From assembly GCA_011799875.1 (NCBI GenBank), contig CM022297.1, positions 522,625,362 to 522,689,361 of the forward strand: a DNA stretch of 64,000 bases, given 5' to 3'. This document shows, piece after piece, positions 1 to 10,267 of this stretch. The translations under genes and the position numbers were made by a program. The notes beneath the pieces are model-generated. The model saw only the letters and a list, made by a program, of their open reading frames with translations. It was not told the DNA's origin and made no database searches. Position 1 is the first letter of the stretch. Every line of letters begins with the position of its first letter. The stretch comes from Thinopyrum elongatum (Eukaryota; Streptophyta; Magnoliopsida; Poales; Poaceae).

Positions 1-122
1 TGTCATTTCACTCTATGTACTTGCTTGAATGATATATTTTGCAAATGATATATGTCATTGATGTTATATGATTTTGCAATGTTGGTTGAATGTCGAAGAA
101 TATCCGAGTGGCCTATGTTTTG

Positions 123-291
123 CCGGAATCTTGATTCATTTCCGTTCCGGCAGATTTCAGGAGCTCCATATGTCCACTTTTTAGCAAAGGTCATGCCGAA
201 AATTTCCGTGATTTTCGGCATGACTTGTGCTAGAAACTAGGACATATGGAGTGCCCGGAATTTGCCGGAAGGGGAATGAATCAACATTCCG
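123..291. repeat. Foldback (inverted repeat) upstream of the CACTA-A TnpA-like gene
   Basis: Positions about 123-203 are nearly the reverse complement of about 210-291, with a short spacer around TTTCCGTGAT. Each arm holds GATTCATT, a TTGCCGG/CCGGCA motif and CTCCATATGTCC. It lies 65 bases upstream of the predicted start codon. Related copies lie upstream of both CACTA-B genes (47662-47795 and 52797-52932). Confidence 0.8.
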
Positions 292-355
292 ACCAAATAT
301 AGGCCCCTTTTTTCTCTTCATTATATCTTTTATTTACAATTGTTGAATAGGAAAC

Positions 356-3300
356 ATGTCTAGCCACGCCGAAGCCGGGGGTTCTGCTCGCCTCGAAGAA
401 GACCCCATCGAGGCAGCAAATCATTATTTCGATTACTTGGACGAACACTAGATGGGGTTGCATGGTGGCGGCAGTGGCACCAACCCCGACACTGGCACTG
501 GCACCGGCACCGACACCACCCCCGAGACCGGCAATGATGCTATCGTAGCCGGTAAAGCACCGAAGTAGAAGAGGTCACGAAGACCAAACGAGCTCGGCAT
601 CGGACAAATTGTGGTCACGGAGATGCACCCCAAGAAATTAGAGCCAACGGCACCGGAGGAAGCGTGCTCGTGCTGGGGTAATCAACTAGGATGTATCCTC
701 AGGGAAACCGCCAACATCAACGACGAGAAGTTGAAGAAGATACCATATATGAAGAACATGCTCCTAAAGAAGTTGCACAATAGGTTCCTGTTCCCCGGCC
801 GGGATGAAAGCAAAGATCCGTGGGACGACGATGCCATGACAAAGATAAATGACAAGGCGATGGTGACGTTCACCAATGACTTGTCTGCTTGGAAAGTTCG
901 GGTGAAAAAAGCGATTGTGAAGAATGAACCGTGGTCCAAGATTCATGCTGATAATCCGTCAATAATGGAAGAGGACTTAGAAAAATTCAAGGAGACTTGC
1001 GCTAAAGAACAAGTCAAGGCAAGGTCGGAGAAAATGAAGGCGTTCCAGGCCAGGAACATGCCTCCCCACCGCCTCGGAAGCCGTGGTTACGAGGGGAAGA
1101 GGCACGTATGGGCCAAGGAGGACGCCGAACGTGAAAGTCACGGAATCCCAGACCCCTTGGCGGAGTTCACCGACCCGCTGGAGCGTGACTGGATCAGGGC
1201 CCGGTACAAGTGGGACGGCGTCAAAAAGATCTTTTACACGGACCCAAACACGAGGGAGTTCATGAGACTTCTGGTAATTGTTATATTACCACATTATCAT
1301 ATTAGCTTCCAATCGATTCGACTACAAGTTTTGTCACATTAGTAAACCATCCACGTTCCTTTTGCAGAAAGAGCAGAACCAAAAGGCAGCCGAAAGTGAC
1401 GAGTCATCACAGTCATCGGCGAGGCCCAAGTGGGACACCCCATTCAACCGGACCCTGAACATACTGAAAAAGGTCTCGGAGGACAAACCGCCGTCCTATG
1501 GACATGTGCACGGCGTCGGAGATGGTGCCTCGTGGAAGATGTGCTACCGCGAGGAGCCAGAGGGAAGAAGGAAGAGACGGTTGGTCACTCAGCAGACCAT
1601 CGACGAGAAGGTCGCGATTGCGGTCAATAAGACCAAAGCTGAGACCAAAGAAGAGTTGCTCGGGGTAGTCAATGTAGCGGTCAGTGACGCGGTGGCCAGC
1701 TTGATTCCGGCAATTATCGATTGGTCGAAGAGCAATCCAAATAAAGGGCCAGAGGACTTTCCCCTTCCCAGCTACGTTGGGAGCAAGTCGGCGAACATCA
1801 CAGCACCAGCACCTGCTCAAGCAACCGCAAAAGGTCCCGCTCCTGTTCATAGCAGCCCGACCTCCGTCTCTGGTATGCTCGGCGGGCCTTCATCTATGGC
1901 TGAGCTCGACGCCCTCACGGTAATTATGCGTCATACCCTTTTCACCAGCATGTCTATAGTCCTCCATTTCAGTTGCCTTTCGGATGTTTGACGTCGCAGA
2001 CATGTCTTCTTCGTAGGCCGACGATACCCCGTGCACCCTACTCTACGACATCAAGGGCCAGAAGGTGGCCGTGGGAAAGGCAACGATCGTGAAGCCGAAG
2101 GACCGCATGTTCCACAACCGAGAGATGCCCGATGGCGTCTTCAAGGTTAACGTGGCCAGTGTCTTAGCAGGCTTCGAGGATTTGCCTCCTCCGGTACCAG
2201 TCGATGACGAGGAGACCCCTAAGTGGATTGGCGCATGCAAGAGTTGGTTCTTGCCTTGGCCGAAGACTCTTCTTCGTGTCGAGGCGCCCAGTATCACACC
2301 AATGACAGCTTCTCAAGAAGGTATGAACACCACCCCACCTACCGAATTACCTGCACCTGTCGTGGCGGGTGATAGCAGACAACGCGAGGGAGAGCCTCCA
2401 TTAGTGCCAGATGACGTCGCCCCCGTTGTCGAAGAAGCAAATGCTGATGATGACATGGAGGAGGATGATGATGACCCAAACAAGTATTTCAATACCGCCT
2501 ATGATGATGGAGGATTGATGGCTCAGGACGACGAAGACTCAGGCTATGAGCGTGGAGATGATGACTTGATGCTGCCTGATTTGCCGGAGCCAGAACATCC
2601 TAAGGCAGAATGGAAAAAGTCTCTCTTCAAGCGATCCTCGCAGGAGACGCTTCCAGATGCCACCTCTACCCAGCAACAACCTGAGGGCCGTCCACTGATT
2701 AGCCCGACGACACTGGGGGTGGTGGTTAGGGAAGGTATGGTGGGCTCACTACCGCCACCCGCCAAGAAGCAAAGGAGGAGACCGAACAGGAAAGGCCCTA
2801 AAGGCGCCAGAGCTGCTTCAAGCAGCCAACCGCCTCTGAAGCCCCGGGTGGTAGACAGAATACCTGTCGAAGGTGCGAAGCGTTTCCATGTCGCCGGCGA
2901 CCCGATCCTACCTGCGAAAGCGCTAGAGCACATACTAAACAATGATTTAAGGAGACTCCATGACGATGTGCTGGCCAGAGAGAAAAGCTTTCTCATCTCG
3001 GAAAAACCAGGATACCCGCTTTACGCAGCTCAGGTGCCGGGTGGGAAGTTGTACTTCGAGAGATGGCCCGCGGATAAGTTCATCCTGCGATTTGACTACA
3101 TCTACGACATGTTCCACATGACCAAGCCGGATTTCCAGTTCATCCGCATGTATGCGCTGTATCTCAACTACTTCATCAGGATCGAGAACATAAAATATAT
3201 CTGCGACGCGGACCCATACTATATGCACGAGAGCTTCTTGGCAGTCTGCAAAGAGCACCGTGACTATGCGAGAAAGTATATCGGCGACTTCATGATCGCT

Positions 3301-4029
3301 AATAAGGACAAGGAAGCGATTCTCCTGCCTTATCATCCCACGTAAGTCATCCGCGCATATCCTTTCATAAGTTTTAATCGTTTCTTTGCAAGCATGGAGG
3401 CTAATTTGAGGTGTACTTAATTTGCGCAGCGGGGGGGGGGGGGGGGGGGGGGGGGTCGTACTCATCGTTCTGTACCCAGAATACTCCCATGCTATGTACT
3501 TGGACTCATCGAAGAACATCAAGAAAAAGGATTACACGCACATAAAGAGTGTTCTCAATAGTGCCCTGTTCACCTTCAGCCTGTCTGGTGGATATATCAA
3601 GGTGAAAAAGCACAGGAAGAACGGGCTGGCTTTCAGCCATAAGACCGACTTCTGCTGCATCTAGCAACCGTACACTAGTAAGGTTGATGGATTCTACCTT
3701 ATGCATCACCTGAGCGAGTACAGAAGGGATAATCAACGCCTTCGCATGTCAGCTACTACCAACGATGCCGAGATTGTCAACTGGGCCACAAGCATAGGAA
3801 AGACACCGGATCATCGAATCCGAGCTGAGTTTTATCACGTACAGTGTGAACTTGCCCAAGTGATCATAAAGTAGGTCCTCGAACCAACAGGGATGTTCTA
3901 CCATGGGCCAATTACGCGGGATGATGTCCAAGCACTGCTACTCGCTCAGCGTCTGGACCTGAAGCCTTTCAAGAAGCTCGGTGCTTCCTCCCTGACTATG
4001 AAGATTGGACCGTCGACATGGAGGACTGA
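356..4029 (+). pseudogene. TnpA-like CACTA accessory protein, decayed four-exon gene
   Basis: Predicted exons are 356-1273, 1368-1919, 2017-3341 and 3430 to about 4029, joined by GT-AG introns. Their sizes and phases match the CACTA-B copy closely (exon 1 is 306 codons here, 307 there). Domains in order: an acidic N terminus; a region resembling the plant Transposase_24 (Ptta/En/Spm) family; a DUF8039-like segment starting near 2017 (motif PCTLL); a low-complexity acidic region; and an Ulp1/C48-peptidase-like C terminus. Breaks: TAG stops at 449-451, 566-568, 3662-3664 and about 3872, a 25-G run at the start of exon 4, and a probable frameshift near the end. TnpA-type proteins bind subterminal repeats of their element; that role is inferred from the family. 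This copy cannot make a full protein. Confidence 0.8.
3431..3455 (+). repeat. G25 homopolymer at a splice acceptor
   Basis: An uninterrupted run of 25 G starts two bases after the CAG acceptor of exon 4. It replaces the stretch that encodes the His-Trp-type motif of the Ulp1-like domain in CACTA-B. It could be a genuine expansion or an assembly or sequencing artefact. Confidence 0.9.
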
Positions 4030-4295
4030 TTGTCGATGACAATGTGTCACTACTGTCTTTCTATGGCAAAACTTTGAATTTATGCACGGCGAAACTATGT
4101 GATGTAATTAAACCGTGGTCCTGAACTAGCATAGATCACTCTAGTTAATTAGTTTGGGTATGAGAAACTTCGTTATTTATGTTTACTATAGGTTGCTTGT
4201 ATTTTGCTAATTATGCCTCTTTGTTTTCTTAAGTACATTATGTTGCATATTATCGTTCAATTCATCAACTGATGATGCAGGTACATAGATCAGAG

Positions 4296-4553
4296 ATGGC
4301 GAAGGACTGCTACGCCGTGTTCGTTGGGAGGGTTCCGGGACTGTACGACCACTGGCTAGACGCTCAGGACCAGGTGGACAAGTACCCGGGTGCTAGCCAT
4401 AGAGGGTTCGACAGCAGAGGCGAATCAAAAAGTAGTTACTTGAGGTGGACGCTCTGGCAAGAGCAGGAGCGAAACCGCCGGTGCCTCAAGAAGTACTACA
4501 TAGTCGCGCTCTTGCTCATGCTGATCGCTCTTCTTTTCTACATCATGATTTAG
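4296..4553 (+). CDS. Small RNase H1 hybrid-binding-domain-like protein with C-terminal membrane anchor (CACTA-A)
   Basis: The 85-residue protein has two parts. Residues about 5-40 resemble the N-terminal hybrid-binding domain of eukaryotic RNase H1 (motifs YAVFVGRVPGLYDHW and GFDSRGE), which in RNase H1 binds RNA/DNA hybrids; no RNase H catalytic domain follows. The last ~20 residues are strongly hydrophobic after a basic stretch (ERNRRCLKKYY), as in a tail-anchored protein. The start at 4296 was chosen because the CACTA-B homologue (57379-57633) begins at the same place. The frame is intact although the upstream TnpA-like gene is not. A leader intron ending in GCAG at 4280 is plausible. The related domain of caulimovirus P6 is not a better explanation, since the gene sits inside a CACTA element. 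Function is unknown. Confidence 0.7.
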   Translation: MAKDCYAVFVGRVPGLYDHWLDAQDQVDKYPGASHRGFDSRGESKSSYLRWTLWQEQERNRRCLKKYYIVALLLMLIALLFYIMI

Positions 4554-4663
4554 ATAGAGATGATGAAACTTGTGTGTGTGCCATGACCATGCAGTTGCAT
4601 TTATTCGAGACATGACATGACTTGTGTATCGCTATTTTCGAGATGTGATGATATTTGTGTTGA

Positions 4664-4688
4664 ATGATGATGATGATGATGATGATGG
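4664..4688 (+). repeat. (ATG)n microsatellite
   Basis: Eight uninterrupted ATG units lie in the 3' non-coding part of CACTA-A. Confidence 0.95.
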
Positions 4689-4814
4689 TATGACGAGACT
4701 ACTGTATGTGTATGATATGATGAGGATAGTGTATGTTTATTATGATCTGATGAAACTACTGTATAGAGCCTGTACAAATACATCACAAATACGTAGAGGG
4801 GGTATAAATCTGTG

Positions 4815-4997
4815 AAAGCAGGAATACTAGCAGCAGCGCTGGAAGGCATCTAGCAGCAGCACTGGATTAGCAACAGCGCTTGCCTTTCTACAGCGCTACT
4901 GCTACAACTTAGCTGTAGCGCGTTAGCAGTAACGCTGGACCCAGCGCTACTGCTATAGGTATTTCAAGCGCTACTAGTAGGCTTTCTCCTAATAGTG
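4815..4997. repeat. Subterminal repeats and right terminus of CACTA-A
   Basis: Several copies of CAGCGCT and AGCGCTACT in both orientations fill the last ~180 bases before the terminal inverted repeat at about 4980-4997. Such subterminal repeats are TnpA binding sites in En/Spm elements (family knowledge). Confidence 0.75.
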
Positions 4998-5699
4998 GAA
5001 GCTCAGTGGCGGTCCTCGAGGAGCTCCGGTCCAGTGAAGACCTCGGAAGGCCCTCCTCGGATGAATCTTCATCGTGTAGGTTGTGCTGCGCCCTGCAAAA
5101 GGAAAATAAGAGAGAGTAAATCTCATGATATAAAAGACTAAAGGTCACCACACCGCGCGGTAAAAATCGCCAGTTCCCAATGCGCCATAAAATATATGCG
5201 CACAAGGATTAAGTGATTTTGTTAATGATATCCCTGGAAATCTGGAGCACGATCCCTTTATTGATGGGACATGCCAATAGAAGCGGACTTGGGCCACGAT
5301 ATGCCTAGTAATGACTATTGATGGGACTATTCAGCTCTGCGGTAACTGGTGGCGGTTCAGTTTTTGGCCGAAAGTTGTCAGGGCTCAACCCACGTGGCAG
5401 CCTTCACGGCTAAGCTAAGGGAGTCTTCGGACCCAGTAAAAATTAGTTGTGCTGAAAATAGCATTGTTAAAAGACGTCCCTCATTGTCTGGAATAAATCA
5501 TAGCGCAAATTTATGCATGGTCATAATTGGAGAAAAAACCAATGGTGGAGCATAAAACAACCTCGGATCCGAATATATCCTCGGATCTAGAAGCCGGCGT
5601 GGAAGATGGAACTCATCTACGAAGCCAAAGACTAGAAAGACGAAGCAATTCCGAGGAAGGAGCCGATGTCCTCGGCTTGAAGACTAGTCCATGGGCTAC
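4998..5699. other. Degenerate sequence between CACTA-A and an LTR; no gene
   Basis: No convincing reading frame. The stretch ends in a sequence that passes directly into an LTR-like start at 5700, so it may be the 3' internal part of a Gypsy-like retrotransposon whose remainder has been lost. This assignment rests on position only. Confidence 0.35.
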
Positions 5700-5990
5700 T
5701 GACGGTGTCCTGGATTAGGGGTGTGCACCACATCGGTCCGACATTCATGGGCCGAGCCGAGGACCCACAGACAACTGAAGAATGGGCCACGCAGGTCGTG
5801 GCCCTCGGTGTACTAAAGATGGAATCCTCCGAAGATTTGGCGTACACTTCAAGGTGTATTCAAATGATCGGCATGTTTTCCCTAGTTGTAGCCGACATAC
5901 TTGTAACCCTAGATACCCCCGGTGCCTATATAAGCTGAGGGGTTTAATCTGTAGAGGCATGGTTTTTAGACTAGAACACATTCATACGAT
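5700..5990 (+). mobile_element. LTR fragment, probably Gypsy, truncated by Copia-1
   Basis: It starts with TGACGGTGTCCTGGATTAGG, a form common at the start of Triticeae Gypsy LTRs, and contains a TATA-like CCTATATAAGC at 5926-5936. Similarity to an LTR stops where the Copia-1 LTR begins at 5991. No second LTR of this family is in the window. Confidence 0.5.
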
Positions 5991-7713
5991 TGTTGGGGAA
6001 CGTTGCATGAAAAACAAAAAACATTCTACGCACACGCAAGATCTATCCATGGAGATGCATAGCTATGAGAGGGGAGAACATCTTCATACCCTTGAAGATC
6101 GCAAAGCGGAAGCGTTTATCAACGCGGTTGATGTAGTCATACACCTTCACGATCCGTCCCGATCAAGTACCGAACGTACGGCACCTCCGTATTCAGCATA
6201 CGTTCAGCTCGGTGACGTCCTCGCCTTCTTGATCCAGCAAGACGGGCGAAGTAGTAGATGAGTTCCGGCAGCACGACGGCGCGGTGACGGTGGTGGTGAA
6301 GAACAATCTTCGCAGGGCTTCGCCAAGCACTTCAGAAACTATGACGGAGGATAAACTAGAGGGGATGAGGTTGCCGGCACACGGCTTGGTGATTCTTGAT
6401 CTCCTCCGGGTGCTAGCCCTGCCCCTCTATTTATATGTTGAGCCCTGGGGTCGAAACTTGGAGAAACAGCCTCCTCAAAGTAGGTTTTGCCCATAAGGCA
6501 AGAGTCCTTCTCGGACTCTAGGACCAGATGCCAGGGTCCTTGGCGTCTGGCCCCAGACGCCAGGCACCCTGGCGTCTGGCCCCCTGGCATCTGCAAAACT
6601 TCCTTTTGCGCTTTCCTAAAGCCTCGTGGGCTTTATCCCTTGGCCCATATAAAGTGTTCTCGTACCCGAACATTTCGGGAAACATCCGAAACCCCTTCCG
6701 GTGAATTCCGAAACCCTTCCAGAGACTAAACACTATTATCCCATATATTATTCTTTACCTCCGGACTATTCCGGAGCTCCTCGTCATGTTCGTGATCTCA
6801 TCCGGGACTCCGAACAACATTCGGCCACCAACATACATAACTCATATATTACTATATCGTCAACGAACGTTAAGCGTGCGGACCCTATGGGTTCGAGAAT
6901 GATGTAGACATGACCGAGACGCTTCTCCGGTCAATAACCAATATCGGGACCTGGATGCCCATATTGGTTGCTACATATTCCACGAAGATCTTTATTGGTC
7001 GAACCTTTATGACAACATACGTAGTTCCCTTTGTCTGTCGGTATGTTACTTGCCCGAGATTCTATCGTCGATATCTCCATACCTAGTTCAGTCTCGTTAC
7101 CGGCAAGTCTCTTTACTCGTTCCGTAATGCATCATCCCATAACTAACTCCTTAGTCACTTTGCTTGCAAGCTTCTTGTGATGCTGCGTTACCGAGAGGGC
7201 CCAGAGATACCTCTCCGTCATACGGAGTGACAAATCCCAGTCTCGATCCATGCCAACTCAACAGACACCTTCGAAGATACCTGTAGAGCACCTTTATGAT
7301 CACCCATTTACGTTGTGACATTTGATGACACACAAGGCATTCCTCCGGAGTCCGGGAGTTGCATGATCTCATGGTCGAAGAAACATGTATTTGACATTAA
7401 GAAAGCAGTAGCAATAAACTGAACGATCATATGCAATGCTAACGAATGGGTCTTGTCCATCACATCATTCTCCTAATGGTGTGACCCCGTTATCAAATGA
7501 CAACTCATGTCTATGGTTAGGAAACCTTAACTATCTTTTGATCAACGAGCTAGTCTAGTAGAGGCTCACTAGGGACACGGTATTTGTTTATGTATTCACA
7601 CATGTATTTAAGTCCGGCCAATACAATTCTAGCATGAATAATAAATCTTTATCATGAATAAGTAAATATGATAATAAGAACTTTATTATTGCCTCTAGGG
7701 CATATTTCCATCA
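5991..7713 (-). repeat. LTR-a: 3' LTR of Copia-1
   Basis: 1723 bases, reading TGTTGGGGAACG...GGGCATATTTCCATCA on the plus strand. The polypurine tract (minus strand AAGTGGGAGAC) lies directly outside at 7714-7724. The middle holds imperfect inverted repeats built on GGCGTCTGG / CCAGACGCC (6525-6590). LTR-b and LTR-c share these; LTR-d to LTR-g lack them. Confidence 0.92.
6428..6435 (-). promoter_or_regulatory. TATA box in LTR-a
   Basis: Minus strand TATAAATA, at the usual position in the middle of a BARE-1-type LTR, at the edge of a GC-rich stretch. The same motif is at 19845-19852 in LTR-c. Confidence 0.55.
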
Positions 7714-7746
7714 GTCTCCCACTTGCACTAGATTCAGTAATCTAGA

Positions 7747-9756
7747 TTACATTGTAATGAATCTAACACCCATGGAGTCTTGGTGCTGATCATGTTTTGC
7801 TCGTGGAAGAGGCTTAGTCAACGGGTCTGCTACATTCAAATCCGTATGCACTTTACAAATTTCTATGTCTCGATCCTTGACATATTCGCGAATGGAGTTG
7901 AAGCATCGCTTGATGTGTTTTGTTCTCTTGTGAAACCTGGCTTCCTTTGCTAAGGCAATTGCTCCAGTGTTGTCACAAAAGATTGTCATTGGACCCGATG
8001 CACTAGGTATTACCCCTAGATTGGACATGAACTCCTTCATCCAGACTCCTTACTGTGTTGCTTCCGAAGCAACTATGTATTCTGCTTCACACGTAGATCC
8101 CGCCATGACACTCTGCTTAGAACTGCACCAACTGACAGCTCCACCATTTAATATAAACACGTATCCGGTTTGCGACTTAGAGTCATCTGGATCTGTGTTG
8201 AAGCTAGCATCGACGTGACCCTTTACGACGAGCTCTTCATCACCTCCATAAACGAGAAACATAAACTTGGTCCTTTTCAGGTACTTCCAAATATTCTTGA
8301 CCGCTGTCCAGTGATCCACTCCTGGATTACTTTGGTACCTCCCTGCCATACTTATGGCAAGGCACACATCAGGTCTGGTACACAGCATGGCATACATTAT
8401 AGAACCTATGCTGAGGCATAGGGAATGACTTTCATTCTCTCTCTATCTTCTGCCGTGGTCGGGCTTTGAGTCTTACTCAATTTCACACCTTGCAAAACAG
8501 GCAAGAACCCCTTCTTAGACTGATCCATTTTGAACTTCTTCAAAATCTTATCAAGGTATGTGCTTTGTGAAAGTCCTACTAAGCGTCTCGATCTATCCCT
8601 ATAGACCTTGATGCCTAATATATACGCAGCTTCACCAAGGTCTTTCATTGAAAAATTCTTATTCAAGTATCCTTTTATGCTATCTAGAAATTCTATATCA
8701 TTTCCAATCAGCAATATGTCATCCACATATAATATTAGAAATGCTACAGAGCTCCCACTCACTTTCTTGTAAGTACATACTTCACCATAAGTCTATATAA
8801 AACCAAATGCCTTGATCACCTCATCAAAGCGTTTATTTTAACTCAGAGATGCTTGCACCAGTCCATAGATGGATCGCTGGAGCTTGCACACTTTGTTAGC
8901 ACCTTTAGGATCGACAAAACCTTCCGGTTGCATCATATACAACTCTTCCTTAAGAAACCCGTTAAGGAATGCAGTTTTGACATGCATTTGCCAGATTTCA
9001 TAATCATAAAATGCGGCAATTACAAACATGATTCAGACAGACTTAAGCATCGCTATGGGTGAGAAAGACTCGTCGTAGTCAACCCCTTGAACTTGTCGAA
9101 AGCCTTTTGCAATAAGTCAAGCTTTGTAGACAGTGATATTACCATCAGCGTTTGTCTTCTTCTTAAAGATCCATTTATTCTCAATGGCTTGTCGATCATC
9201 GGGCAAATCCACCAAAGTCAACACTTTGTTCTCATACATGGATCCTATCTCAGATTTCATGGTTTCAAGCCATTTGTCAGAATCTGGGTTCATCATAGCT
9301 TCTTCATAGTTCGTAGGTCCGCCGTTGTCTAACAACATGACTTCCAGGACAGGATTGCCATACCACTCTGGTGAGGAATGTGCTCTGGTCGACCTACGAG
9401 GTCCAGTAGTAACTTGATCTGAAGTTTCATGATCATCATCATTTGCTTCCTCTCTGGTTGGTGTAGGCATCACGGGAACGGTTTTCTCTGATGTACTACT
9501 TTCCAATTAGAGAGCAGGTACAACTACCTCATCAAGTTCTACTTTCCTCCCACTCACTTATTTTGAGAGAAACTCCTTCTCTAGAAAGGACCCATTCTTA
9601 GCAACAAAGATCTTGCCTTCGGATCTGTGGTAGAAGGTATACCCAATAGTTTCTTTCGGGTATCCTATGAAGACGCACTTCTCCGCTTTGGGATCGAGCT
9701 TATCAAGCTGAAGCCTTTTGACATAAGCATCGCATCCCCAAACTTTAAGAAACGAC
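7747..9756 (-). pseudogene. Copia-1 pol, 3' half (integrase C terminus, reverse transcriptase, RNase H)
   Basis: Minus-strand fragments encode in order: the integrase C-terminal segment (9558-9756, motif CVFIGYPKE), a Ser/Thr-rich linker and the start of reverse transcriptase (9117-9506), RT palm fragments (8838-9029 and 8406-8762, with LYVDDILLIGND) and RNase H (8050-8397 and 7747-8040, with CDNTGAIALAKE). The frame is broken several times, for example by stops near 8400, 9030 and 9507. The upstream half resumes at 15621, beyond a nested insertion. The product would be the Copia polymerase and RNase H, but this copy is dead. Confidence 0.9.
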
Positions 9757-10267
9757 TGATGACCCACAAGTATAGGGAATCTATCGTAGTCCTTTCGATA
9801 AGTAAGAGTGTCGAACCCAACGAGGAGCAGAAGGAAATTACAAGCGGTTTTCAGCAAGGTATTTTCTGCAAGCACTGAAATTATCGGTAACAGATAGTTG
9901 TGTGATAAGATAATTCGTAACGGGTAACAAGTAACAAGAGTAAACAAGGTGCAGCAAGGTGGCCCAATCCTTTTTGTAGCAAAGGACAAGCCTGGATGAA
10001 CTCTTATATAAAGCAAAGCGCTCCCGAGGACACATGGGAATTACTGTCAAGCTAGTTTTCATCATGCTCATATGATTCGCGTTTGTTACTTTGATAATTT
10101 GATATGTGGGTGGACCGGTGCTGCCCTTCCTTGGACAAGCCTCCCACTTATGATTAACCCCTCTCGCAAGCATCCGCAACTACGAAAGAAGAATTAAGAT
10201 AAATCTAACCATAGCGTGAAACATATGGGTCCAAATCAGCCCCTTACGAAGCAACGCATAAACTAGG

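Larger units (their letters stand above)
1..4997 (+). mobile_element. CACTA-A: 3' part of a CACTA (En/Spm) DNA transposon
   Basis: The right end at 4997 reads TCTCCTAATAGTG, the reverse complement of a CACTA-type terminus (CACTATTAGGAGA). Repeated AGCGCTACT motifs precede it, as expected for subterminal repeats. The two genes inside match those of the complete CACTA-B element (46902-58199) in order, exon number and splice phase. The left end and the TNP2 transposase gene, if present, lie outside the window. The terminus and subterminal repeats differ from CACTA-B, so this is a related but distinct family. The second base of the core differs from the usual CACTACT, so the terminus has mutated. 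Confidence 0.85.
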
